The translations under genes were made by a program, and so were the position numbers. A stretch of DNA of 56,246 nucleotides from JBBIII01 sp037446575 (lineage in GTDB: Bacteria; Bacteroidota; Ignavibacteria; UBA10030). Of this stretch, positions 8,801 to 16,922 are shown piece after piece. The stretch's first letter is position 1. Every line of letters begins with the position of its first letter. The notes under the pieces were generated by a model, which saw nothing but the letters and a program-made list of their open reading frames with translations, ran no database searches and had not been told where the DNA came from. Location: NCBI GenBank assembly GCA_037446575.1, contig JBBIII010000007.1, forward strand, positions 1-56,246, in the 5' to 3' direction.

Positions 8801-9691
8801 ATGAGATACAATAAAAAATATTTAATATATCTTGCGTTATTAGCTTTGATCCTTACAGGATGCACTATAACGCGTGAACAGGTTAGATACAGAGACGAAT
8901 TTTTTAGACCGGTTGTTGTCATTCCACAGCGTAGTCAACCCGCGCATTCAGCAGATGTCTCTCAATTGACGTATCAGATAGAACAAGCTACTAAAGCGGC
9001 TTTAGTATTGCGTGATTCGCTTGCGTCTCTACAAAATTTCACGGGCGACCTTTTAGCGTCTACGTATTCATTAATAGAAAAAGTTAGCGATCTCGAAAGC
9101 AAAGAATTTCTTACAAACACTAAGCAAAAAGAATTAGAACAAAACATTGCTCAACTTCAATACGAGAATAAACAGTTGGCTCAACAACTTAACGAAATTC
9201 GTGCAAGACTTTTTACCGACAATCAACAACCGATAGTTTCGCCCGCATTCTACAAAGCAAAGGTATTGTCCAATTTACATTACGAATACAACGAAGGATT
9301 GATCTTGTTTAAGCAAAAACGTTACGATGAAGCATACGACAATTTTTCATCATTGATCGAGAAAGGTATAGAAGATGATTTATCTGATAATTGCGAGTAT
9401 TGGAAAGGAGAGTGTAGCTTTGCAAAAAAAGAATACTCTTCGGCAATCGTATCATTTCAAAAAGTTCTCGAAATTAAATCGTCTAATAAAATAATTGACG
9501 CTTATTATATGCTTGGAAAATCATACGAACAAGTTGGTGATTTTGTGAAAGCCAGATGGGCTTTTGAAGAGCTGAGTCTATTATATCCAAATAATCTTCA
9601 TGCGCGGGCTGTAAAGGTAAAACTAAGAGCTATTTACAAGTTAATTCCTGAATCACAAAACAAAATAATGTTCAATAGACCTTCTACATGA
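8801..9691 (+). CDS. Coiled-coil/TPR lipoprotein, CpoB (YbgF)-like
   Basis: The start ATG follows AAGGAGG (8789-8795). The signal peptide ends LILTGC, a clear lipobox. Residues about 50-145 form a Gln/Leu/Glu-rich coiled coil, and residues about 155-290 hold TPR-type helices (EYNEGLILFKQKRYDEAYDNF, then SAIVSFQKVLEIK, then VKARWAFEELSLLYPNN). Coiled coil followed by TPR is the layout of CpoB/YbgF, the Tol-Pal associated protein, but no tol or pal gene is nearby. With the preceding lipoprotein it could serve the neighbouring surface protein; that is inference. A strong terminator follows. Confidence 0.7.
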   Translation: MRYNKKYLIYLALLALILTGCTITREQVRYRDEFFRPVVVIPQRSQPAHSADVSQLTYQIEQATKAALVLRDSLASLQNFTGDLLASTYSLIEKVSDLESKEFLTNTKQKELEQNIAQLQYENKQLAQQLNEIRARLFTDNQQPIVSPAFYKAKVLSNLHYEYNEGLILFKQKRYDEAYDNFSSLIEKGIEDDLSDNCEYWKGECSFAKKEYSSAIVSFQKVLEIKSSNKIIDAYYMLGKSYEQVGDFVKARWAFEELSLLYPNNLHARAVKVKLRAIYKLIPESQNKIMFNRPST

Positions 9692-9717
9692 ATATTTTAA
9701 ATTTTCTATTTCTTAAC

Positions 9718-9752
9718 AATGCCTAACACTAAAAAGTATTAGGCATTTTTTA
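9718..9752 (+). terminator. Intrinsic terminator
   Basis: AATGCCTAACACT (9718-9730) pairs with AGTATTAGGCATT (9735-9747) with one mismatch, and the right arm continues into a T-run. It ends the lipoprotein operon. Confidence 0.8.
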
Positions 9753-9898
9753 TTAAACCTAATAGATCGTCTTTTAAATAAAGTTGTATTCTTAGTTGAA
9801 CTGAAACGTAACTATTAACAGGCGCTTATTCTTTTTGCATTTCTTATCTCTTATTTCTACTTTCTAAAAGCAATTTCTTAATTAAAAAAGGGCTAAAA

Positions 9899-11296
9899 AT
9901 GGAAATTCAATTTATTGGCGCGGCGCAAACGGTTACCGGCTCTATGCACTTAATTTCGGTAAATAACTCAAAAATATTATTGGATTGTGGTTTATTCCAA
10001 GGTAAAAGAGCTGAGTCTTATGATAGAAACAAAAACTTCGTTTTCGATCCATCTAAAATAGATGCCGTAATTTTATCTCATGCACATATTGATCATTCCG
10101 GTAATTTACCAAATTTAGTGCGAAATGGATTTCGAGGACCCGTTTATTCTACGTCTGCAACTAAAGATTTATGTAATATAATGCTTTATGATAGCGCTTA
10201 TATTCAAGAACGTGATATTGAGTACGTAAATAAAAGACATCAGAGGAAAAATTTGCCGTTAGTCCATCCATTATATGATATTACTGATGTAACAGCGGTT
10301 ATGTCTCAGTTTATTAGCGTAGATTATAATAGAGATTTTATGATAACAAAAAAAATCTCAGCAAAATTTTTAGATGCAGGACACATTCTCGGTTCAGCAA
10401 TTACAGTTCTTGAAATAGAAGATAATGGCAAAAGAAAAAGAATCGGATTCACGGGAGATTTAGGCAGGAAGGACGCACCGATTATTAAAGATCCTGAACC
10501 TTTATCTGATATAGATATATTAATTTCAGAGAGTACTTACGGCGGAAAGCTACACGATCCTGTAAGCGGTATGAAGGATTCGCTCTTACATATTATTTCT
10601 AATACTGTTGATAGAGGCGGAAAAATTATTATTCCATCTTTTAGCGTAGGCAGAACTCAAGATATAGTATATCTGCTATCGGAGCTTTTTAATGAAGGTA
10701 GATTGCCGGTTATTCCTATTTATGTAGATAGCCCCCTTGCGGTAAATGCAAGCGATATTTTTCGTTCGCATACAGAATGCTTTGATGACGAGACAATTGA
10801 ACGCTTTAATGTTAACGAAGATCCGTTCGGATTTAATCGTTTAATTTATGTTCGTTCGGTTGAAGAATCTAAAAAATTAAATGCAATGCAATCTCCTTGT
10901 ATTATAATATCAGCATCTGGTATGTGCGAAGGCGGACGAATTGTTCATCATATTGCCAATAACATCGAGAATCCAAAAAACACGATTTTAATCGTAGGAT
11001 ATCAAGCTGAACATACGCTTGGCAGAAGAATAGTTGAAAAACAACCGGAAATAAGTATATTTGGTGATATATATAAGCTGAATGCAGAAGTAATTGTTTT
11101 AAATTCACTATCCGCTCATGCTGATCAAAATGAATTAGTGAAATACATAATGTCAGCAGATTCAGAAAATCTTAATAACTTATTTTTGGTCCACGGCGAA
11201 ATATCGCAAATTGATAAATTAGTCGTTAAGCTTAAAAGCGAAGGGTTTAAAAAAAATATCTGTATTCCAACAGCAAACCAGAAAATCGAAATATGA
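9899..11296 (+). CDS. Beta-CASP metallo-hydrolase (RNA-processing MBL family)
   Basis: The 465-residue product has the full metallo-beta-lactamase/beta-CASP layout. The zinc motif HAHIDHSG is at residues 61-68, DAGHILGSA lies near 160, GFTGDLGR near 185, the beta-CASP core includes SFSVGRTQ and the SASGMCEGGR motif, and the C-terminal RMMBL part has SLSAHADQ and LVHGE. This is the family of CPSF73-like proteins such as Thermus TTHA0252, which act as endoribonucleases; it lacks the extra C-terminal domain of RNase J. Length and motifs are complete, so it should be active. It stands alone after a terminator, 26 bases before an unrelated barrel gene. Cytoplasmic. The RNA substrate cannot be read from sequence. 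Confidence 0.9.
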   Translation: MEIQFIGAAQTVTGSMHLISVNNSKILLDCGLFQGKRAESYDRNKNFVFDPSKIDAVILSHAHIDHSGNLPNLVRNGFRGPVYSTSATKDLCNIMLYDSAYIQERDIEYVNKRHQRKNLPLVHPLYDITDVTAVMSQFISVDYNRDFMITKKISAKFLDAGHILGSAITVLEIEDNGKRKRIGFTGDLGRKDAPIIKDPEPLSDIDILISESTYGGKLHDPVSGMKDSLLHIISNTVDRGGKIIIPSFSVGRTQDIVYLLSELFNEGRLPVIPIYVDSPLAVNASDIFRSHTECFDDETIERFNVNEDPFGFNRLIYVRSVEESKKLNAMQSPCIIISASGMCEGGRIVHHIANNIENPKNTILIVGYQAEHTLGRRIVEKQPEISIFGDIYKLNAEVIVLNSLSAHADQNELVKYIMSADSENLNNLFLVHGEISQIDKLVVKLKSEGFKKNICIPTANQKIEI

Positions 11297-11322
11297 CATT
11301 AATCCTATCTAATATTTATTAA

Positions 11323-13263
11323 ATGATAGATTCTGTAATGTCCAACAGAATAAAACAATTTAATTCAATCGGTATCCTTAGTCTATCGCTTTTATGCGGC
11401 GTTGTTACAAATGGTCAGGATATAAAACGTATTACATACAAACCGTATTCGGATAGCGTGCAAATATCCTCAATCAATTTCGACCGTATTCTTGATACGT
11501 ATATTTGGACCGGATTACTCCAGAAACAGATTAATACTCAGATAATGGAAACAAATTTTCGGCAAAGCGTTCGTTCCAGGTTTATCAAAACTAATATGCC
11601 TGCGATTCAAGATGAATACAACGGGTTAATATCTTTTAAATATAGATTATCGGAAAAATGGAAAATTGAGTTTCATAATAATTCAAATATTTTATCTGAT
11701 AATAGAGCTATAGGACTTGGACGCATGGCACAGCATCAATTTCTATCTGGTTTTAAAAATTATACTTTGGATAGTGTGGATATTGGAATGTTTATGGGAT
11801 ATGAGTTGAATTCACAAGATGATGAAAAAGACCACGGCTTTATTTATTCATTAGGCTTTGATGCAAGAGATTTAAGGATGGAAGATTTCGATATTAAACT
11901 TAACTCTTCTTGGAATAAATCAATGTTAGGACGTCGTTCGCCGCATTCGGGTCAAATTAATTTTTCGCTTTCTCGTGATTTCGGTGGTGGCGTATTTCAC
12001 TCGATCATATTAAATTATTCTATGCAGAAAAGGGAATTTTATACTTCATTAGCGCCTTCTCGCCAATCTATTTTAGGCGCTAAACATAATATTTTTAGTA
12101 GAAATGCCAATGTGATAGATGTGATGAATAAATTTATTTATCAATCTCACGATAATTTTATTTTTTCTACATCATTAGGGTTTGCCAATCAAGTAATTGA
12201 TCGGGCTTATAGATACCGAGATTCAGCGTTGATTTTAGACTCGGAAATTCAAGAGATGCAATTCTATGTGAATGCATCGTTCCAACTATTCCTTTTTGAT
12301 TGGCTGACGACTATAGCAAAAATAACGGTTTCTGAAAAAGATGAAAAGCATTCAGTTATTGATAAGATGGAAAATCCAACACCATTTGATCTTCAAAGAA
12401 TAAATGAACAACGCGCATCGGCGAACCGTTTGGAAAATACTGCGCATAGAACCGGCGCCTCAATCGAAATAATAACCGATGTTGCGAAAAATAACAAAAT
12501 TAAATTATATGCATCTGCCAATATTCTAAGATACGATACGCCCGATATATCAAATACCGATGATAGAGATGAACTTTTTATGACGTATGGTTTTGAAGTA
12601 TCCCATCGCTTTTCGAAATATTTGAATTCTTCATTCACTGTAGATGCCACGCTGTATCATCTTGTTTATATAAATAAAGAACAAAGCGCCAATAATAATT
12701 GGAACCGTGTATTGCGTCTTTCACCAATTGTGGAATACAAGCCTGTAAAATGGCTTAGAACTGTTGCTCGTGCAGAAGTATTGGCAAATTATACAATTAG
12801 CGACTATGAACAGCAAATAGCGTCGGTTAAAAGCTATTCTTTCCGGCAGGCATATTGGATGGACTCCACCATGATTCTAATGACTAAAAATATTCAATTT
12901 AAATTCTTCGGAAGCTTGCGTATTTTTGAAAGAGGAATACTTAAATGGAAAGAATTTTCAGAACGGCCTGAAAGTTACTTCGTGGAAAAAACAGTATGGC
13001 CAGAGTTGATATGGACTTCAGATATTGGAATCAGAATAGGTTTAGGATATCGTTATTTTGGACAAGATAGATATAAATATCAACTTGGAAAAAGGAATTT
13101 CGCCCATAACATTCAGACAACGGGACCAACGGCATTGTTAGAATGGCAAGGTCCTAACAATGAAAGATTTTCTATGATAGGATGGTTGGAAAATCAAAAA
13201 AATAATGATGTAAAAACCAGAACAATTTCTAACCTATCAATCCAAGTCGGATTTGTTTTATAA
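11323..13263 (+). CDS. Hypothetical outer-membrane beta-barrel protein
   Basis: Either ATG 11323 or ATG 11338 could start it; neither has a good Shine-Dalgarno. A short hydrophobic segment (IGILSLSLLCGVVTNGQD) is a signal peptide. The rest (about 600 residues) is rich in aromatic residues and alternating polar/apolar stretches such as IEFHNNSNIL, VARAEVLANYTIS and IGIRIGLGYRYFG, and it closes with SNLSIQVGFVL, a typical barrel end strand. Conserved domain unknown. It is followed 8 bases later by an RsbW-like gene and is probably cotranscribed with it. Likely outer membrane, function unknown. Confidence 0.65.
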   Translation: MIDSVMSNRIKQFNSIGILSLSLLCGVVTNGQDIKRITYKPYSDSVQISSINFDRILDTYIWTGLLQKQINTQIMETNFRQSVRSRFIKTNMPAIQDEYNGLISFKYRLSEKWKIEFHNNSNILSDNRAIGLGRMAQHQFLSGFKNYTLDSVDIGMFMGYELNSQDDEKDHGFIYSLGFDARDLRMEDFDIKLNSSWNKSMLGRRSPHSGQINFSLSRDFGGGVFHSIILNYSMQKREFYTSLAPSRQSILGAKHNIFSRNANVIDVMNKFIYQSHDNFIFSTSLGFANQVIDRAYRYRDSALILDSEIQEMQFYVNASFQLFLFDWLTTIAKITVSEKDEKHSVIDKMENPTPFDLQRINEQRASANRLENTAHRTGASIEIITDVAKNNKIKLYASANILRYDTPDISNTDDRDELFMTYGFEVSHRFSKYLNSSFTVDATLYHLVYINKEQSANNNWNRVLRLSPIVEYKPVKWLRTVARAEVLANYTISDYEQQIASVKSYSFRQAYWMDSTMILMTKNIQFKFFGSLRIFERGILKWKEFSERPESYFVEKTVWPELIWTSDIGIRIGLGYRYFGQDRYKYQLGKRNFAHNIQTTGPTALLEWQGPNNERFSMIGWLENQKNNDVKTRTISNLSIQVGFVL

Positions 13264-13271
13264 GGAACGTA

Positions 13272-13706
13272 ATGAAATTGAAAAGGAAAACTAAAGTACG
13301 CAATTTATATCAATTGGAATGTTCTAGTGTATCTAAGAATGTTTCGTGTATTGAAGGATTTTTAGAAGATATTAGGAATAAACACAATATCGACGATGGA
13401 ACGATGTACAGATTGCTCGTATCTTGTACAGAGGCGGTTAATAATGCGATAATTCATGGAAACAAATCTGATCCAACAAAAAAAGTAAATGTAATCTGCA
13501 AAGTAGAAAAAAAGAATTTGACGATAAGAGTGAGGGACCTCGGAATAGGATTTAACTCTGAAAATCTGCCCGACCCGCGTGATGAAAAAAATCTATTAAA
13601 AGAAAGCGGAAGAGGTATATTTTTAATGCGGTCATTAATGGATGAAGTAAGATTTAAAAAATTAAAATCAGGTTCGGTAGTCGTAATGAAGCTAAAATTG
13701 CATTAA
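13272..13706 (+). CDS. RsbW-type serine kinase / anti-sigma factor ATPase
   Basis: A 144-residue GHKL ATP-binding protein. The N box is SCTEAVNNAIIHGNK (about residues 52-66), the G1 box is VRDLGIGF, and the G2 box is GRGIFLMRSLMDE, in the order of RsbW/SpoIIAB anti-sigma factors. Such proteins bind sigma factors or phosphorylate an anti-anti-sigma STAS partner. No sigma factor or STAS protein is nearby, so the target is unknown. Start ATG 13272 follows AAGGA at about 13262. Cytoplasmic. It closes the operon before a bidirectional terminator. Confidence 0.85.
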   Translation: MKLKRKTKVRNLYQLECSSVSKNVSCIEGFLEDIRNKHNIDDGTMYRLLVSCTEAVNNAIIHGNKSDPTKKVNVICKVEKKNLTIRVRDLGIGFNSENLPDPRDEKNLLKESGRGIFLMRSLMDEVRFKKLKSGSVVVMKLKLH

Positions 13707-13730
13707 TGATTATCTATATCGCTGCAATAT

Positions 13731-13764
13731 AAAAAAACCGCTCCTTTGCAAGAGCGGTTTTTTT
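13731..13764. terminator. Bidirectional intrinsic terminator
   Basis: AAAAAAACCGCTC (13731-13743) and GAGCGGTTTTTTT (13752-13764) form a perfect stem with an 8-base loop and T-runs in both directions. It separates the convergent RsbW-like and FadL-like genes. Confidence 0.95.
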
Positions 13765-13783
13765 ATATTCGTTCAACAATAAA

Positions 13784-15016
13784 TTAGAATGCGTATCCAA
13801 CATTAACGCATAAAACATGGGCTGTGCTATTATAATATCCGCGTAAAGCAGAATTAGTTGCATCCTTTTCTGTAAAATTGACTAACATATATGCTGCATC
13901 AACCGATAAATTTTCATTAATTTTATAACTTCCACCAATGGAAATGTTTATACGATCAGCATCTGGAAGCATCGGTTCTGTCTTACTGCGTGGTTGCGGT
14001 GTAATGTCATATATAACTCCACCGCGTAAGCATATTTGGTCGTCAAGTTTATATTCTGCGCCAACACGCCCCGTATAACCTACACTCCATTTTTTAATTT
14101 GTGTTACGGGAGCTTGCAGTCGCGTTCCAGTACCAGGGAACACAGGCCCAAGTGGGAGGTTAATTGTAAGTTTATTGTATGCATCCCAACCCACGTATTG
14201 AAGATCAGCTTCAACTGTTAATTCTGGCATTAATTCATAAGCGGCGCCCATAAAGACATTCATTGGCATAGGTAGTTTTGCTTTGCCAGTTCCACCTGGG
14301 AAGTATGGTTGCAAAGCGCCCATTTCCGTAAACTTTGCATCGCCAGAAAATTCAATTTCTGTTAACGAGCGGAACGAGACTCCTAAAGATAACTTTTCTA
14401 TCGGTTTGTATATTGCTCCAAAATTAAAACCAAAACCTGAACCTGTCCCCTCTAAACTCATAATTCCCCCTGTAGCAGTACGTTGCTTCATAGCAACACT
14501 GCCATAAATTAAAGATAAACCTAAACCAACAGAGAGGTCATCGTTTATTTTATAAGCAACGGATGGATTGAAATTGAATGTTACAATTTCGGATTCAATA
14601 GCATGCTGGCTACCGACCCAATTAACAGGCCATTTTGTCCCAAGTCCATACGGATTAAATACACCAAGACCAACCACAATCTGATCATTTATTTGATATG
14701 TGCCATACAGGTTGATAGGGGTAAAAACCTGACTTTCGGTCGATGTTTCTGTTTGAGAAGGAACTGGACCTCTAAAAGTTGTTGAAGGTAAAATAATGGA
14801 TGTACCGCCTAATACATTGATCCCCTGTAATTGTGTTAGCCCCGCAGGATTAAAATAAATTGCCGATGGATCTGATGCTCTTGCTACAAAAGCACCGCCC
14901 ATTCCTGTTGCTCTTGCTCCATGCTCGTTTAATTGATAACCGCCCCCAAACAAAATGGAAAACGCGAGTACGGAAAGGACAATTGTCCACGTCAATCGTA
15001 GATTTAATTTACTCAA
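13784..15016 (-). CDS. FadL/TodX-type outer-membrane transporter
   Basis: A 410-residue product with a signal peptide (TIVLSVLAFSILFGGG) and, directly after it, the FadL hallmark: YQLNEHGARATGMGGAFVA then SDPSAIYFNPAGLTQL. The rest has barrel strand pairs, Gly-rich turns and a final strand ending in VNVGYAF. FadL proteins admit long-chain fatty acids or other hydrophobic compounds through the outer membrane. The start is TTG 15016, preceded on the minus strand by AGGAGGT (15021-15027). Monocistronic: a bidirectional terminator lies downstream and the rpmA terminator lies upstream. Substrate not predictable. Confidence 0.88.
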   Translation of the reverse strand: MSKLNLRLTWTIVLSVLAFSILFGGGYQLNEHGARATGMGGAFVARASDPSAIYFNPAGLTQLQGINVLGGTSIILPSTTFRGPVPSQTETSTESQVFTPINLYGTYQINDQIVVGLGVFNPYGLGTKWPVNWVGSQHAIESEIVTFNFNPSVAYKINDDLSVGLGLSLIYGSVAMKQRTATGGIMSLEGTGSGFGFNFGAIYKPIEKLSLGVSFRSLTEIEFSGDAKFTEMGALQPYFPGGTGKAKLPMPMNVFMGAAYELMPELTVEADLQYVGWDAYNKLTINLPLGPVFPGTGTRLQAPVTQIKKWSVGYTGRVGAEYKLDDQICLRGGVIYDITPQPRSKTEPMLPDADRINISIGGSYKINENLSVDAAYMLVNFTEKDATNSALRGYYNSTAHVLCVNVGYAF

Positions 15017-15378
15017 GGTGACCTCCTGTTAATTAGTATTTGTATATGTTATTTATTTATGAAAAGTTGCCTACTTCATAAAACAACTTGGTGAAATTAT
15101 AATAAATGAATAATTAATATGCAAACTTACAATAAAAAATCTTTATAGCTAAACCGCTATTTTTAGATAGAATAAATAGATAGAGAGAGGCACCCAATTT
15201 TAGGAATCTTGACCCTTATTTATTAACGCTTTCTTCAATAGGTATTTAATTAAGTGTGCGCCTGCCTTTGTAGTCACAAAGAAATACTATTTATCTGTCA
15301 AAATTTACTTTTAGCTGATTTCGCATTATTAAATAAAAAAACCTCCTAATGGAGGTTTTTTAAAATTCTCGGGTTCAC
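15017..15378. other. Intergenic region with rpmA terminator and fadL-like promoter
   Basis: Of these 362 bases, 15335-15361 is the terminator of the ribosomal-protein genes and 15021-15027 is the Shine-Dalgarno of the FadL-like gene. The rest is AT-rich with no ORF or RNA gene that I can support. Confidence 0.6.
15335..15361 (-). terminator. Intrinsic terminator of rplU-rpmA
   Basis: A-run plus ACCTCC (15335-15346) pairs with GGAGGTTTTTT (15351-15361) around a TAAT loop. Both strands carry a T-run, but the only gene ending here is rpmA on the minus strand. Confidence 0.9.
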
Positions 15379-15636
15379 TCATTCCGACTGAATTATGCTA
15401 ACGCGCTGCCTCGATTTTCCTAATCGTTCAAACTTAACTATGCCATCCTTTAATGCGAATAATGTATCATCGCTTCCAATTCCAACATTGGAACCCGGGT
15501 GGAATTTAGTACCTCTTTGACGTATAAGTATATTGCCAGCTAATACTGCTTGTCCGCCAAATCTTTTAACGCCTAATCGTTGAGCATTACTATCGCGACC
15601 ATTTCTTGAGCTTCCGCCACCTTTTTTATGAGCCAT
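15379..15636 (-). CDS. rpmA: 50S ribosomal protein L27
   Basis: At 85 residues it has the usual L27 length. It begins MAHKKGGGSSRNGRDS, the conserved N-terminus that reaches the peptidyl-transferase centre, and continues RLGVKRFGGQAV and RQRGTKFHPG. There is no N-terminal extension needing cleavage as in Firmicutes. It lies 8 bases after rplU on the same strand, with AGAGG before the ATG, forming the standard rplU-rpmA operon closed by a strong terminator. Confidence 0.98.
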   Translation of the reverse strand: MAHKKGGGSSRNGRDSNAQRLGVKRFGGQAVLAGNILIRQRGTKFHPGSNVGIGSDDTLFALKDGIVKFERLGKSRQRVSIIQSE

Positions 15637-15644
15637 ATTACCTC

Positions 15645-15956
15645 TTAATTGACTAAATTTATTATTTCAACTTCAGTGAATTGCTGACGATGTCCATTAC
15701 GAACTTTATAACCTTTTCGCTTTTTCTTTTTAAATACAATAACGGTATCGTCCTTTAAATGACGCAATACTTTTGCTTCAACAAAAGCGCCCTTGATAAA
15801 TGGATTGCCAATTTTCGATGCTTTTTCGTCGTTTGTCAACTTCACTTTGTCAAATTTTACTATTGAACCCTCTTCGAATTGTAATTTTGGCACATATACC
15901 TTATCCGCCTTAGATACCTTAACTTGGACGCCTGCTATTTCGACTACTGCAAACAT
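15645..15956 (-). CDS. rplU: 50S ribosomal protein L21
   Basis: The 103-residue product begins MFAVVEIAGVQVKV and contains the L21 signature KKKKRKGYKVRNGHRQ near the C-terminus. It binds 23S rRNA in the large subunit. The ATG at 15956 is preceded by AAGGAG. It is first in the rplU-rpmA pair; the 107-base gap to aroE contains the perfect palindrome CTGTTATAACAG (16025-16036), which might be an operator or chance. Confidence 0.98.
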   Translation of the reverse strand: MFAVVEIAGVQVKVSKADKVYVPKLQFEEGSIVKFDKVKLTNDEKASKIGNPFIKGAFVEAKVLRHLKDDTVIVFKKKKRKGYKVRNGHRQQFTEVEIINLVN

Positions 15957-16063
15957 ATTACTCCTTTTTTTTATATCATTTTTTTAACTGCAATAAAATA
16001 ATTAAAAAATGTTACATAGTCAATCTGTTATAACAGGGTAATTTTAAAGATTTATTGCAAGAA

Positions 16064-16921
16064 TTAATTGGCTAATTCTTTTTCTAATACCGTCTTTATT
16101 TGAGTTATCGGCATTTCCTGTCCTGTCCATAATTTAAATGCCGCGGCGCCCTGCTGAATAAACATATCTAACCCGCCGATTATCGTAGCTCCCTTCTCAA
16201 GCGCATCATTAAGTAGTCGAGTTTTTATTGGACGGTAAATTACATCAAACACAATTTGATTCCCTAAAATAAAATCTTTGTTTGTTAATGGCGATGCTTC
16301 AATATTAGGGTGCATTCCTACAGATGTTGCATTAACAATTAAAGCGCATTCTTTAATGAAAGCCCCTATAGCTACTTCTGATGATGGAATAACGTGAAAT
16401 TCAACTTTGCCGCTTTTAAAATTACTAACCAAGTTTTCCGCTTGTTCTAATAGTTGCGCTGCAATTACTATCGATTTGACATTAAACTTTTTTACTAATA
16501 CATAAGTAACAGAACGCGCAGCGCCGCCAGAGCCGATTATCATGCACTTCTTCCCGGAAATTCGTTCCCGAAATGGTTGCATTGCCAGCTCAACGCCTAT
16601 AACATCTGTATTATATCCAATTAATTTTGAATTTTTGTTCACTACAGTGTTCACTGCGCCTATCGATTTTGCTTCTGGCGAAATTTCATCTAACAATTTC
16701 ATAATCGATTCTTTATGAGGCACGGTTACATTAAATCCCCCCCAATTAGATTCTCTAAATAAATTAACCGCATTAGTTAAAGAATCCGGCTCAATATCGA
16801 GTTTCTCATAATCATAATTTAAGCTCAATAATCGAAAAGCTGTATTGTGCATTAATGGTGAAAGCGAGTGTCCGATCGGATGCCCAATAACTGCGAATTT
16901 TTTTGGCAAGTTAGTTGTCAT
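16064..16921 (-). CDS. aroE: Shikimate dehydrogenase
   Basis: At 285 residues it has the usual AroE size. It reduces 3-dehydroshikimate to shikimate with NADPH in aromatic amino acid synthesis. Shikimate-binding motifs GHSLSPLMHN (about 15-24) and FNVTVPHKE with its catalytic Lys are present, as are GAVNTVV, the nucleotide-binding loop GSGGAARSV, NATSVGMHP and the C-terminal GGLDMFIQQGAAAF. It starts one base after the stop of the upstream TPR gene on the same strand, so the two are probably translationally coupled. Confidence 0.97.
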   Translation of the reverse strand: MTTNLPKKFAVIGHPIGHSLSPLMHNTAFRLLSLNYDYEKLDIEPDSLTNAVNLFRESNWGGFNVTVPHKESIMKLLDEISPEAKSIGAVNTVVNKNSKLIGYNTDVIGVELAMQPFRERISGKKCMIIGSGGAARSVTYVLVKKFNVKSIVIAAQLLEQAENLVSNFKSGKVEFHVIPSSEVAIGAFIKECALIVNATSVGMHPNIEASPLTNKDFILGNQIVFDVIYRPIKTRLLNDALEKGATIIGGLDMFIQQGAAAFKLWTGQEMPITQIKTVLEKELAN

Positions 16922-16922
16922 A

